Shown here one piece after another: positions 34,424-42,613 of a DNA stretch of 64,000 nt (positions are counted from its first letter, which is position 1; the number at the start of each line of letters is the position of its first letter). The DNA is from Leadbetterella sp964423865. GTDB lineage: Bacteria > Bacteroidota > Bacteroidia > Cytophagales > Spirosomataceae. The notes beneath the pieces were generated by a model. That model did no database searches, was not told where the DNA came from, and saw only the letters and a list, made by a program, of their open reading frames with translations. The DNA is taken from NCBI GenBank assembly GCA_964423865.1, contig CAYRGN010000002.1, positions 1-64,000 on the forward strand. Direction: 5' to 3'. Position numbers and translations under genes: made by a program.

Positions 34424-36583
34424 ATGATAAAGGTAATCTCTGTATTTACAGCATTCGCGTTTATGTTTATTCTGTGCGGTTTCGTAAGCCCCGATTCATT
34501 TGATGAAAAAAAGCATCAGGCAGAGGGCGGGATTGTTTACAACAAGAAGAAGCATAGCATAACGTTATCATGGCCGGCCTTTGGCTCTTCGGGAAATTAT
34601 GTGATCACAAGAGGGGGCAGTCGCCTGGCTTCAGAGTTTGTGCCGGTGGGGTCAACTTCCCGGTTGACATTTACAGATAATAAGCCCAATGCAGATAAGT
34701 ACGAAAACTATTATAAAATTACCCGAAACTCCATAACCCTGATACTTTCGCTGGAGAGCCAGATTTTTGGTGACAACATGTATTTCTACGATAGAAAACA
34801 TGAAAAGGCGGAAACGGCACGAAACGAAATTAACTCGCACTTTGCTGCTATTGGTCTGGGCGGATCAAACGGCGAGTGGACTACCAAACGTCAGGCCTAT
34901 TATTTCAAAGCCAATGTTGAGGGTCAAACGTACGATCCGGGCGGGTCGGGTTCTGCATCATCGGCAGAAGCTAACTCGATAGAATTAGGATTCTACTCTC
35001 ATATCGGAGGTTTGGGCAAAGTACCGGCAGATGTTAAGCTGGGCTCTGTCTTCACCCGGCCTCACCTTTCGGGCGGCGCAAATGCTACGTGTACATTTTG
35101 GCGTTCGATGGAAAATGTGGCCGTGATGCGGGATTTTGCCTGGACGGTTTCCCAATCTACCAGTGCACGAAGAATGCAGATCGAAAGCACTTCGAAATAT
35201 ATTTCGGATGTTGGTAACACCAACTTTTGGGGCAGCGGTGGTTTTATTGCCGACACCCGTTATACATCGTCCCGGCCCAACTGGCGCGGGCAACAGCAAT
35301 GGTACACCCGGAATACGGTTTTCCCTTCCGGTTCGGGGGCGATGGGAGGCTCGTACAATATGGTTTGGCAGGGGTGCGTCAATGCTCCGCAGGCAGATGA
35401 TGTCAATACGCTGGTTTCGGCTACACCTGTTATCCGGGAAAAGCCTTTCCTTTTTATAGATAACGATGGCGAATACAAAGTGTTTGTTCCGGCATGGCAA
35501 AAAGACAGAGTGGGCGTTTCCTGGTCGTCAACCGATATGGGCGAAGGCGAAATTCAGGATCTGCTTACCGGCTGGTATGTGGCCAAAGAAGGGGATACCG
35601 ATGTGGAAATCAATGCTGCGCTGAAAGCGGGCAAAAATATATTTTTCACACCGGGGCATTACTCCCTGAATGCTCCCGTTCAGGTAAACAGGACAAATGC
35701 AATACTTCTGGGTGCCGGTATAGCTTCGGTAACGCTGGAGCCTACTGAGAAAAATACCTGGGGATGTATCTATGCCGACGACAAAGACGGCATTATCATT
35801 GCCGGACTTCTGATGGATTCATTCAATAGTACAACGTACCAGGTGAGGATTGGTGACGAAGGAGCCAATGCAGACCATTCTGCAAACCCTGTCCTGCTTA
35901 CAGACATCACCTGTAGAGTAGGCGGGGTTCAGTCCAAAAATATCCAGATACATGCTTCTATGCAGATAAACAGCAACCATGTGGTGGGCGACCACTTCTG
36001 GCTGTGGCGTGCCGACCACGGTTCGCAACGCGGCGGAGATGCCCGTTGGGTAAGAGACAGATGTAAAAACGGACTTATCGTTACCGGCAATGACGTTACA
36101 CTTTATGCCCTGTTTACCGAACACTACCAGGAATATGAAGTGCTGTGGCTGGGAGAACGCGGCAGAACCTTCTTTTTCCAGAACGAACCGCCCTACGATG
36201 CCCCGAATCAGGCAGGCTGGAGCAGCCAGGGAGGCAGAGTGCAGGGGTATGCAGCATTCAAGGTGGCTAATACTGTAAAAGAACATCACAGCATAGGAAT
36301 GGGCTCTTACGCCGTTTTCACAGGAACAGACGGCCATGTCAATAAGAGTAACGGCTTCGAAATACCGAACAGCCCGAATGTGAAGCTCGAAAAAATGTGT
36401 ATCACCCGTTTTGCCGGGCCGGGTAATATCTTAAATGTTATCAATGGGGTTGGCGGTAGCACGGCAACCGGCGTAAAACGGGTGGCATTATACAACAACG
36501 GTGAGGGTACACCCCCTTACGACGAAGAGTTTGATCTGCCTGATCGTGCATCCTGGCCGGCGTATATTGTTATGGAAAAGTAG
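34424..36583 (+). CDS. Secreted parallel beta-helix protein with N-terminal Fn3-like domain
   Basis: 719 aa with a signal peptide (~1-21). Residues ~40-100 look like a fibronectin type III domain (SITLSWPAFGSSGNYVITRGG). From ~390 the sequence has right-handed beta-helix character (AALKAGKNIFFTPGHYSLNAPVQV; ILLGAGIASVTLEP; GIIIAGLLMDS). Motifs typical of a family seen in actinobacteria and Bacteroidota follow: HFWLWRADHG, NGLIVTGNDVTLYALFTEHYQ and FFFQNEPPYDAPNQAGW. Such proteins are often mis-called 'adenylyl cyclase' or 'coagulation factor 5/8 domain' and are probably carbohydrate-active (pectate-lyase/GH55-like fold). Enzyme activity is unproven. A single gene. Confidence 0.65.
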   Translation: MIKVISVFTAFAFMFILCGFVSPDSFDEKKHQAEGGIVYNKKKHSITLSWPAFGSSGNYVITRGGSRLASEFVPVGSTSRLTFTDNKPNADKYENYYKITRNSITLILSLESQIFGDNMYFYDRKHEKAETARNEINSHFAAIGLGGSNGEWTTKRQAYYFKANVEGQTYDPGGSGSASSAEANSIELGFYSHIGGLGKVPADVKLGSVFTRPHLSGGANATCTFWRSMENVAVMRDFAWTVSQSTSARRMQIESTSKYISDVGNTNFWGSGGFIADTRYTSSRPNWRGQQQWYTRNTVFPSGSGAMGGSYNMVWQGCVNAPQADDVNTLVSATPVIREKPFLFIDNDGEYKVFVPAWQKDRVGVSWSSTDMGEGEIQDLLTGWYVAKEGDTDVEINAALKAGKNIFFTPGHYSLNAPVQVNRTNAILLGAGIASVTLEPTEKNTWGCIYADDKDGIIIAGLLMDSFNSTTYQVRIGDEGANADHSANPVLLTDITCRVGGVQSKNIQIHASMQINSNHVVGDHFWLWRADHGSQRGGDARWVRDRCKNGLIVTGNDVTLYALFTEHYQEYEVLWLGERGRTFFFQNEPPYDAPNQAGWSSQGGRVQGYAAFKVANTVKEHHSIGMGSYAVFTGTDGHVNKSNGFEIPNSPNVKLEKMCITRFAGPGNILNVINGVGGSTATGVKRVALYNNGEGTPPYDEEFDLPDRASWPAYIVMEK

Positions 36584-36593
36584 GGGTTTAATG

Positions 36594-36621
36594 AAAAGAG
36601 TGTCCGACTTATTGGACACCC
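36594..36621 (-). terminator. Terminator of tRNA-Pro
   Basis: On the minus strand GGGTGTCC / GGACACTC form a stem with an 8-nt loop, then TTTT. It lies 14 bp past the tRNA 3' end. Confidence 0.65.
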
Positions 36622-36635
36622 TCTCTGCTTTCATG

Positions 36636-36709
36636 TCGGGATGACAGGATTTGAACCTGCGACCTTCCGCCCCCCAGACGGATGCGCTACCGGGCTGCGC
36701 TACATCCCG
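36636..36709 (-). tRNA. tRNA-Pro (GGG)
   Basis: 74 nt fold into a full cloverleaf: acceptor CGGGATG/CATCCCG, D-stem GCGC/GCGC, anticodon stem TCCGT/GCGGA with loop CTGGGGG (anticodon GGG), and T-arm GCAGG-TTCAAAT-CCTGT. CCA is not encoded. A minus-strand TAAATTTG box (36730-36723) sits just upstream. Confidence 0.93.
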
Positions 36710-36722
36710 AACTTTCGAGGTG

Positions 36723-36730
36723 CAAATTTA
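36723..36730 (-). promoter_or_regulatory. Putative -7 element of tRNA-Pro
   Basis: TAAATTTG on the minus strand, 13 bp before the mature tRNA 5' end. Confidence 0.5.
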
Positions 36731-36804
36731 AGAAAGAACATCGAAAAAGGAAGCCCATGCACAAGAAAAAACGGAAAAAAATGGAAACATTCTCCGATAA
36801 TAAT

Positions 36805-36812
36805 TAGATTTG
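36805..36812 (+). promoter_or_regulatory. Putative -7 element of the coiled-coil gene
   Basis: TAGATTTG fits TAnnTTTG. It favours the ATG at 36832 over the GTG at 36823. Confidence 0.45.
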
Positions 36813-36831
36813 CGTAAATTACGTGTACCCC

Positions 36832-37776
36832 ATGGAGAACGAAAACAACAATTCAATTGTAAAAGCGGGCCTGATTCTGGCCCTGGCTATCGCCGGTTTT
36901 TTTGGATATCTCTATTTTAAAGAAAAGCAAAACGTAGACGGTAAGTCGAGGGAAATAGAGCAAAAAACCGCGGAAATCATTCAAACGAACTTCAAACTCG
37001 ACTCCATAGCGCGGGAACTCGATATCAAAATGAGCGAGCTCCTGGCACTGGGTGGGCGTATCGATGAACTTGAAGCCATTAAGATTGACCTGGAGACCGA
37101 CAAGCGGAAGCTGATTCATACCAACTCCGTCAATATGGAGGAATATAATACCCGGATTCAAGGCTATGAACGTCTCCTTCTTCAGAAAGAAGATGAACTG
37201 AAGAAGTTGAGGGCCGACAATACCCGTCTGAGCGGTGAAAACCTGGAACTGAACCGGGCCAATGTGACGCTCCAGGATGCCAATTCCGAACTGTCTCGCG
37301 AGAAAGACGCCCTGGTCGATACCGTCCATCAGTACGCCCTGACCAACCGTGAACTGAATGAAAAAGTCACCATAGGCGCGGCATTGCGCCCCATGAATTA
37401 CCTGGTGACGGCCATTAACCGGCGCGGAAGAGAGCGGGACGGCGACGAATTTAAATCAAAAAGGGTAGACCGCGTGAAAGTGAGCTTCCGGCTGGCAGAG
37501 AACCCCCTGACCAAAAAAGAAAATAAAACCGTCTATATGCGCCTACTCGAACCTACCGGTAATGTGATTTCCGATATGGCCCTGGGTTCCGGCACGTTTA
37601 ATTTCGGAGGAAAAGAAACCGTGTATACCGCCAAGCAGGTGGTCTATTACGCCAATAACGGCCAGACGGTAGACTTTGTGTATGACCGGGATAAAAAGTA
37701 TGAAAAGGGCCAGTACAAGGTAGAATTGTATGCGGAAGGCTTCCGTGTAGGTCAGACTACTTTTGTGATCAAATAA
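36832..37776 (+). CDS. Membrane-anchored coiled-coil protein
   Basis: 314 aa. A single helix near the N-terminus (AGLILALAIAGFFGYLYF, ~11-28) is followed by a long heptad-rich coiled coil (~30-180: IEQKTAEIIQTNFKLDSIAREL to EKDALVDTVHQYALTNRELN). A C-terminal beta-rich domain (~200-314) contains VDRVKVSFRLAENPLTKKENK and a repeated KTVYMRLLEPTGN / KGQYKVELYAEGF pattern. The topology suggests a periplasmic rod with a globular end. Similar Cytophagales proteins are sometimes labelled SMC-like only because of the coiled coil. Function is unknown. Confidence 0.65.
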   Translation: MENENNNSIVKAGLILALAIAGFFGYLYFKEKQNVDGKSREIEQKTAEIIQTNFKLDSIARELDIKMSELLALGGRIDELEAIKIDLETDKRKLIHTNSVNMEEYNTRIQGYERLLLQKEDELKKLRADNTRLSGENLELNRANVTLQDANSELSREKDALVDTVHQYALTNRELNEKVTIGAALRPMNYLVTAINRRGRERDGDEFKSKRVDRVKVSFRLAENPLTKKENKTVYMRLLEPTGNVISDMALGSGTFNFGGKETVYTAKQVVYYANNGQTVDFVYDRDKKYEKGQYKVELYAEGFRVGQTTFVIK

Positions 37777-37977
37777 GGCTTCGGACGTGTAAATCAGCGC
37801 CTGAATTTACCCTGGCCTGCACAGCCGGAGGCAAAATTTACCGTTTTAGCGGCCCCGGTCCTCAAATGCCTGATCACCGTCATATAATCACATGACGGGA
37901 TTCACGTTGGAGTAAAATCCTCCTCATAGTAATACCCGGCAGAACAGCGGTACTTTGTGATACAAAATTAAAGTATC

Positions 37978-38550
37978 ATGAAACCGAAACTATTCGTACT
38001 TCTCGCCCTCCTGGGAATGTTCAATGCCGCCGTAGCACAAACCTATACGGCCAAAACCACCCAAATCAAAGTGCAGGGTAATTCTACCATGCACAAGTGG
38101 TCCTCTACCGTCTCCAAGTCTGTTTTTACAGGAAACATCGATGTCAAAGACAACGCGGTCGCGGCTATTCATTCGGCCGTGCTGAAAGTGAACGTGACAG
38201 ACATCAAGAGCGACAAGGATTCTGACCAGATGGACTCCAGAACGCACAAGGCGTTGAACTCCGATAAGTTTCCTGTGATTACCTACGAATTCGGGAAAGC
38301 AAAATCAATTACCAAAAAGGGAAATGATTTTGTAGCCGTAGTAGACGGTAAGCTGACCGTAGCCGGCGTAGCGAAGAATACGACCATGACCATCACGCTG
38401 ACTCCCCAGGCCAACGGCGATCTGAAAATAAAGGGATCCGATAAAGTACTCTTTACCAACCACGGACTAAAGCCGCCTTCCTTTGTGGCCGGAACCCTGA
38501 AAGTAGACAATGAAGTAGACGTGATTTTTGATCTGACTGTAAAAAAATAA
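37978..38550 (+). CDS. YceI-family periplasmic lipid-binding protein
   Basis: 190 aa with a signal peptide ending NAAVAQ (~20). YceI proteins are small lipocalin-like barrels that bind isoprenoids or other lipids. Typical elements are GNSTMHKWSSTV near the N-terminus, KSDKDSDQMDSRTHKALNS (the loop before the conserved helix), KFPVITYEFGKAKS, VDGKLTVAGVAKNTTM and a final VIFDLTVKK strand. It is 18 bp upstream of the outer-membrane barrel gene, with another YceI-like gene after that. The three probably form one unit handling a hydrophobic ligand across the envelope. Confidence 0.85.
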   Translation: MKPKLFVLLALLGMFNAAVAQTYTAKTTQIKVQGNSTMHKWSSTVSKSVFTGNIDVKDNAVAAIHSAVLKVNVTDIKSDKDSDQMDSRTHKALNSDKFPVITYEFGKAKSITKKGNDFVAVVDGKLTVAGVAKNTTMTITLTPQANGDLKIKGSDKVLFTNHGLKPPSFVAGTLKVDNEVDVIFDLTVKK

Positions 38551-38568
38551 CCTAAAGAAAATAATACA

Positions 38569-39864
38569 ATGAAAAATGTACTGCGCATCCTCGCGCTGGG
38601 TATAGTACCTATGCTCGCTTTCGGACAACAGCCTAAGATTTATAATCTCAGACCGTATGACAAGGAAGGAATCAACCAGTTTGAAACCAAAAAAGAAGAG
38701 TCGGAATTTAATGGGGTGAAAGCCAAGCTGGGTGCAGGCTTTACACAGCAGTTCCAGGTACTGAACCATGAGAACGACGGATCAGTGGAACTTTACCGCC
38801 TGAACTCCGGTTTCGGCCTCGCCATGGCTAACCTGTATCTTGACGCCCAATTGGCCGACGGCATCCTGCTGAACCTGACCACCTATCTCTCTTCCAAACA
38901 CCACCAGGAGACCTGGGTGAAAGGAGGATTCCTGCAAATCGATAAGATTCCTTTTCAGGGAAAATTATGGGAAGACCTGTCTAAGATCATTACCATTAAG
39001 GCCGGACACTTTGAAGTGAACTACGGCGATGCGCACTTCCGCAGAAACGATGGCGGCCATACCATATACAACCCCTTCGTGGAGAACTATATCATGGATG
39101 CCTTCTCTACCGAGATAGCAGGAGAGGTGTATGCGCAGAAAGACGGCCTGATCGGGATGATCGGAGTTTCTAACGGGCTGATCAGCGGAGGGCATCAGGC
39201 TACGCTGCAACCCGGAAGTACCACCGAAACATATAAGAGAAGTCCTTCACTATACGCCAAGGCGGGAATAGACAAAAACCTGAACGACGATACCCGTGTG
39301 CGGCTGACCGGTTCTGTATACCACAATAACAGTCAGGGAAGAAATACCCTCTATGCGGGAGACCGTACCGGTAGCCAGTACTTTATGGCGATGGCTCCGG
39401 CCATGACCAGCGGCGCAGCTTCTACCGCGGCCAACAACTACGCCACCGGTCGCCTGAATCCGAACTTTGCCAACCAGATCACGGCCCTGCAGCTGAACGG
39501 ATTTGTGAAGTACAAAGGACTGGAATTCTTCGGAACGCTGGAAAATGCCAAAGGTAAACTTCATGCAGAGACCAGCAAAAGAAAAGCAAACCAATACGCC
39601 GCTGATCTGGTTTATCGTTTCGGAAAAGAAGAGAACCTTTTTGTGGGAGCGAGGGTTAACACGGTAAAAGGGCAGTTTCTAACCAGTAATATTGCAGAAC
39701 AAAGCAGTACAAGGACCGCACTGGCCGCCGGATGGTTCATCCTTCCTAACGTGATGATGAAAGGGGAACTGATGAAACAAACCTACAGCGACTTCCCCAC
39801 CGGAAACGTGTTTAGCGGTGGCCAGTTTGACGGATTTGTAATGCAGGCGATCGTAGGATTCTGA
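38569..39864 (+). CDS. Outer-membrane beta-barrel protein, YceI-linked
   Basis: 431 aa with a signal peptide (to LAFGQQ, ~21). The body alternates amphipathic strands (GVKAKLGAGFTQQFQVL; GIMGVS-like turns; QYAADLVYRFGKEENLFVGARV) and ends in an aromatic residue, QAIVGF, the signal for outer-membrane insertion. Strand count and length suggest a 16-18-stranded porin-like barrel. No plug or TonB box is seen, so passive or specific diffusion is likely. It lies between two YceI-type genes, and a joint role in lipid or quinone-like ligand handling is inferred. I recognise no named family. Confidence 0.7.
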   Translation: MKNVLRILALGIVPMLAFGQQPKIYNLRPYDKEGINQFETKKEESEFNGVKAKLGAGFTQQFQVLNHENDGSVELYRLNSGFGLAMANLYLDAQLADGILLNLTTYLSSKHHQETWVKGGFLQIDKIPFQGKLWEDLSKIITIKAGHFEVNYGDAHFRRNDGGHTIYNPFVENYIMDAFSTEIAGEVYAQKDGLIGMIGVSNGLISGGHQATLQPGSTTETYKRSPSLYAKAGIDKNLNDDTRVRLTGSVYHNNSQGRNTLYAGDRTGSQYFMAMAPAMTSGAASTAANNYATGRLNPNFANQITALQLNGFVKYKGLEFFGTLENAKGKLHAETSKRKANQYAADLVYRFGKEENLFVGARVNTVKGQFLTSNIAEQSSTRTALAAGWFILPNVMMKGELMKQTYSDFPTGNVFSGGQFDGFVMQAIVGF

Positions 39865-39890
39865 CAAATAAAGGATAAATTTGTTTTGCC

Positions 39891-39948
39891 CTTCGACAGG
39901 CTCAGGGTGACACGGGCAATGCTCCCTGTCAGGCTGAGCCTGTCGAAG
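39891..39948. repeat. REP-like inverted pair
   Basis: CTTCGACAGGCTCAGGGTGACA and, after 14 bases, TGTCAGGCTGAGCCTGTCGAAG. The arms belong to the same family as 1-73 and 54040-54172 but face the other way round. Confidence 0.8.
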
Positions 39949-39999
39949 CCTTAACATCCGGTATATTTCAGGCACTATTTTCTTATAAACCTCATAGCG

Positions 40000-40599
40000 A
40001 TGGCCCGTTTACTCCTCATTTGTCTTCTCTTCTTCTCTACCGGGAAAGACACGGTGCGTTACAGTATCCAATCCAGCAGCAAGGTTTCTCTGGAACTGAA
40101 CACCAACCTTACCCGGGTAAATTGCCATTGTCTGGACGATATCAACTTTGCCAAAGATCAACTGGCTGAATTTGATGGTAACGCCGGTAGGGTGCAGTTT
40201 AAAAATACGGCTTTGAAACTGGAGGTAAAGCTGATTAATTGTAGAAACAAAAACATTACCAATGACTTACGGGAAACCCTTTCTGCAGAAAAATTCCCCC
40301 ATATCGAACTGGAGCTGGTGACTGTGAACGCCCTTCACCAGATGAACGAACTGCCCCTGAACATCCCCAAATATTTTGATGCGGTAACCCATCTGACCAT
40401 TACCGGGAAGAAATTACCTCAAAAGATCAAAACCACCGTTATTCGCACTGCTCCGGATACCTTCCGGATGTATGCCACCCAGGATATATCCCTGGATGCC
40501 TATAACATCGTTCCTAAATCTCCGGTGAAATTCATTAAAATCCATGATACTGCTACTGTAACGGTAGACTTGCTGATTAAGCTAAAAGAGAAAAGTTAA
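40000..40599 (+). CDS. YceI-like protein, divergent
   Basis: 199 aa. It has a short hydrophobic N-terminus (LLLICLLFFSTG), probably a signal peptide, though the cleavage site is poor. The pattern matches YceI: an N-terminal strand pair (VSLELNTNLTRVNCHC), KLEVKLINCRNKNITNDLRETLSAEKFPHIELEL, THLTITGKKLP, and a last TVTVDLLIKLKEK strand. The family's KSD-RT/H-LxS-KFP loop is recognisable as ITNDLRETLSAEKFP. It follows the YceI/barrel pair across a REP-like element and probably shares their function. Confidence 0.75.
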   Translation: MARLLLICLLFFSTGKDTVRYSIQSSSKVSLELNTNLTRVNCHCLDDINFAKDQLAEFDGNAGRVQFKNTALKLEVKLINCRNKNITNDLRETLSAEKFPHIELELVTVNALHQMNELPLNIPKYFDAVTHLTITGKKLPQKIKTTVIRTAPDTFRMYATQDISLDAYNIVPKSPVKFIKIHDTATVTVDLLIKLKEKS

Positions 40600-40611
40600 A
40601 GTTAAATTAAT

Positions 40612-40619
40612 TAACTTTG
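40612..40619 (+). promoter_or_regulatory. Putative -7 element of the M28 peptidase gene
   Basis: TAACTTTG fits TAnnTTTG. It covers the in-frame TTG at 40617, so the ATG at 40638 is the likely start. Confidence 0.5.
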
Positions 40620-40637
40620 CTCAAAAACCGGATACGT

Positions 40638-41645
40638 ATGTCATTTTACAAGGCGTCCAGCCTTTTTTTACTGGCAAATCTTATTGTTCTCGTCTCTTGT
40701 AAAAAGGGAGAGAAAACCGAAGAAACCGAGGTTCAGGAAGCCGCTGTCTCGGTAGCCGTGCCGGCCTTTTTGCCGGATTCGGCCTATGCGTACATTGAGA
40801 AACAGGTCAGTTTCGGCCCCCGCGTGCCAGGAACTCCCGCCCAGCAAAAATGTGCGGAGTGGATGACGGCTAAATTTCGTGCTTTCGGGTATGAAGTGAC
40901 GCAGCAGAAATTTGACGCTCTGCTCTATAACGGCCGACGGGTACCCGGCATTAATGTCATTGCCAGCTACAAACCCGAAGCCGCCAAGCGTATCCTCCTG
41001 GCGGCACATTGGGACTCCCGCCCGTATTCCGACAAGGACTCCGGTCCGAAAAACAAGGCGATAGACGGCGCTAACGATGGGGCCAGCGGGGTAGGGGTAC
41101 TGATGGAAATTGCCCGGAACCTGGTGAAAGACTCCGCCGGGGTAGGTGTAGATTTTATTTTATTTGATGTGGAAGACTGGGGCGCTCCGGAAAGCTATGC
41201 GGGAGATATTTCCCACACCACCTATGGAGGATGGTGCCTGGGCTCGGAGTACTGGGCCAACACCCCGCACAAGGCCGGATATTCGGCGTATTACGGCATA
41301 TTGCTCGATATGGTAGGTGCGCCCGACGCACGCTTCTACCACGAGTTGTATTCTTTCCAGTACGCGCCCAGCGTGGTGTCTACGGTATGGAGCGCAGCTT
41401 CGCAATTGGGCTACGGACAGTATTTCCCGAATACCCGGGGCGGAGGAGTTACAGACGACCACGTACCGGTGAATGAAATCGCGAAAATTCCCATGATAGA
41501 CGTGGTAGATTACCGCATGGACGGACGGGGCGGAAACTTTTTCCCCCACCATCATACCCTGGGCGACAATATGCAGGCTATTGACAAACAAACCCTCAAA
41601 GCGGTCGGACAAACGGTGATGCATGTACTCTATCATGAGAAGTAA
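40638..41645 (+). CDS. M28-family zinc peptidase / glutaminyl cyclase-like lipoprotein
   Basis: 335 aa. The lipobox is VLVSC (Cys ~21). The M28 fold shows HWDSRPYSD (first His/Asp), the bridging Asp in GANDGASG, the acidic pair in FDVEDWG, LLDMVGA and the last His in DDHVPV. The co-catalytic zinc ligands are therefore complete. The YSFQ/WSAASQLG region and the DHVPVNEIAKIPMIDVVDY end resemble the glutaminyl-peptide cyclotransferase branch of M28 common in Bacteroidota, so the reaction could be pyroglutamate formation at N-termini of exported proteins or aminopeptidase action. It is probably periplasmic and membrane-anchored. Confidence 0.82.
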   Translation: MSFYKASSLFLLANLIVLVSCKKGEKTEETEVQEAAVSVAVPAFLPDSAYAYIEKQVSFGPRVPGTPAQQKCAEWMTAKFRAFGYEVTQQKFDALLYNGRRVPGINVIASYKPEAAKRILLAAHWDSRPYSDKDSGPKNKAIDGANDGASGVGVLMEIARNLVKDSAGVGVDFILFDVEDWGAPESYAGDISHTTYGGWCLGSEYWANTPHKAGYSAYYGILLDMVGAPDARFYHELYSFQYAPSVVSTVWSAASQLGYGQYFPNTRGGGVTDDHVPVNEIAKIPMIDVVDYRMDGRGGNFFPHHHTLGDNMQAIDKQTLKAVGQTVMHVLYHEK

Positions 41646-41760
41646 TGAGTAGTGAGTAATGAGTAATGAGTAATGAGTTTCGGATACTCACTACTCACTA
41701 CTCATTACTCACTACTCACTACTCACTACTCACTACTCACTACTCACTACTCACTACTCA
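41642..41760. repeat. GAGTAAT / ACTACTC heptamer hairpin before trpA
   Basis: Left arm: four GAGTAAT/GAGTAGT units. Right arm: ten or so ACTACTC/ATTACTC units. The arms are inverted around TTTCGGATA. Since three units make 21 bp, the array stays open and would encode LLTTHYS heptapeptides in the frame of trpA. Confidence 0.85.
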
Positions 41761-41761
41761 T

Positions 41762-42541
41762 ATGAATAGAATCGAAAAACTCTTCCGGGAGAAAAAGCAA
41801 AACATACTCAGCATCTATTTTACAGCGGGCTTTCCGCGACTGGAAGATACGCGGACGGTACTCACCGCCCTGCAAGACGCCGGTGCTGACCTGGTGGAGA
41901 TCGGGATGCCTTATTCCGATCCCGTGGCCGACGGAGAGACCATACAAGCCTCTAACCAAAGGGCCCTGGATAACGGCATGACCGTGGCCCGGCTCTTTAC
42001 ACAGCTGGAAAATTTCCGGAACGAGGGAATACACCTGCCGGTGATCCTGATGGGATATTTTAACCCCGTGTACCAGTACGGCGTAGAGGCATTTTGCCGG
42101 AGATGCAAAGAAATTGGGATTGATGGCCTGATCCTGCCTGATCTTCCCCTGGAAGAATACCGCAGAGATTACAAGGCCGTGTTTGAACAATACGGCCTGC
42201 TGAATATTTTCCTGATTACGCCCCAGACTTCCGATGAACGCATTCGGGAGATTGATGAGGTGTCGACAGGTTTTATTTATATGGTCTCTTCGGCCAGCGT
42301 TACCGGTGCCACTTCCGGGGTGAATACCGATATGGAGGCCTATTTTGAGCGGGTAAATACGCTCGGGTTGAAAAATTCCCGGTTGGTAGGTTTCGGTATC
42401 AAAGACCGGGAAAGTTTCCGGAGATCAGCGAAGCACGCCGCGGGCGCCATCATCGGCAGCCAGTTTGTACGGGTACTGGAGGCTTCCGGTGAGAATCTAA
42501 CCGAGGGGATACGTGACTTTATAGGCCAGGTGAGAGGGTAG
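41762..42541 (+). CDS. trpA: Tryptophan synthase alpha chain
   Basis: Splits indole-3-glycerol phosphate to indole and glyceraldehyde-3-phosphate, passing indole to TrpB. 259 aa from the ATG at 41762. An upstream in-frame ATG at 41666 would add 32 residues made only of the heptamer repeat, so it is rejected. The active-site Glu is in VEIGMPYSDPVADG (~47) and the Asp in GLILPDLPLEE. The phosphate-binding loops are SSASVTGATSG and VGFGIKD. trpB and other trp genes are not adjacent, unusual for a gene normally at the end of the trp operon. The repeat array separates it from the peptidase gene. Confidence 0.93.
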   Translation: MNRIEKLFREKKQNILSIYFTAGFPRLEDTRTVLTALQDAGADLVEIGMPYSDPVADGETIQASNQRALDNGMTVARLFTQLENFRNEGIHLPVILMGYFNPVYQYGVEAFCRRCKEIGIDGLILPDLPLEEYRRDYKAVFEQYGLLNIFLITPQTSDERIREIDEVSTGFIYMVSSASVTGATSGVNTDMEAYFERVNTLGLKNSRLVGFGIKDRESFRRSAKHAAGAIIGSQFVRVLEASGENLTEGIRDFIGQVRG

Positions 42542-42613
42542 AGGGCTGTGCCTTGACTATGGTCTTAACCTTCGGCATTTTTTCTAATTTGTGATCTGAT
42601 TACAATAGCGATA

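Noticed and set aside
36598..36621. Terminator of the plus-strand beta-helix gene
   Set aside because: The T-run follows the stem only on the minus strand, so it serves the tRNA-Pro transcript.
41666..41761. Extended N-terminus of TrpA
   Set aside because: The 32 extra residues are pure ACTACTC repeat; TrpA normally starts at the Met encoded at 41762.
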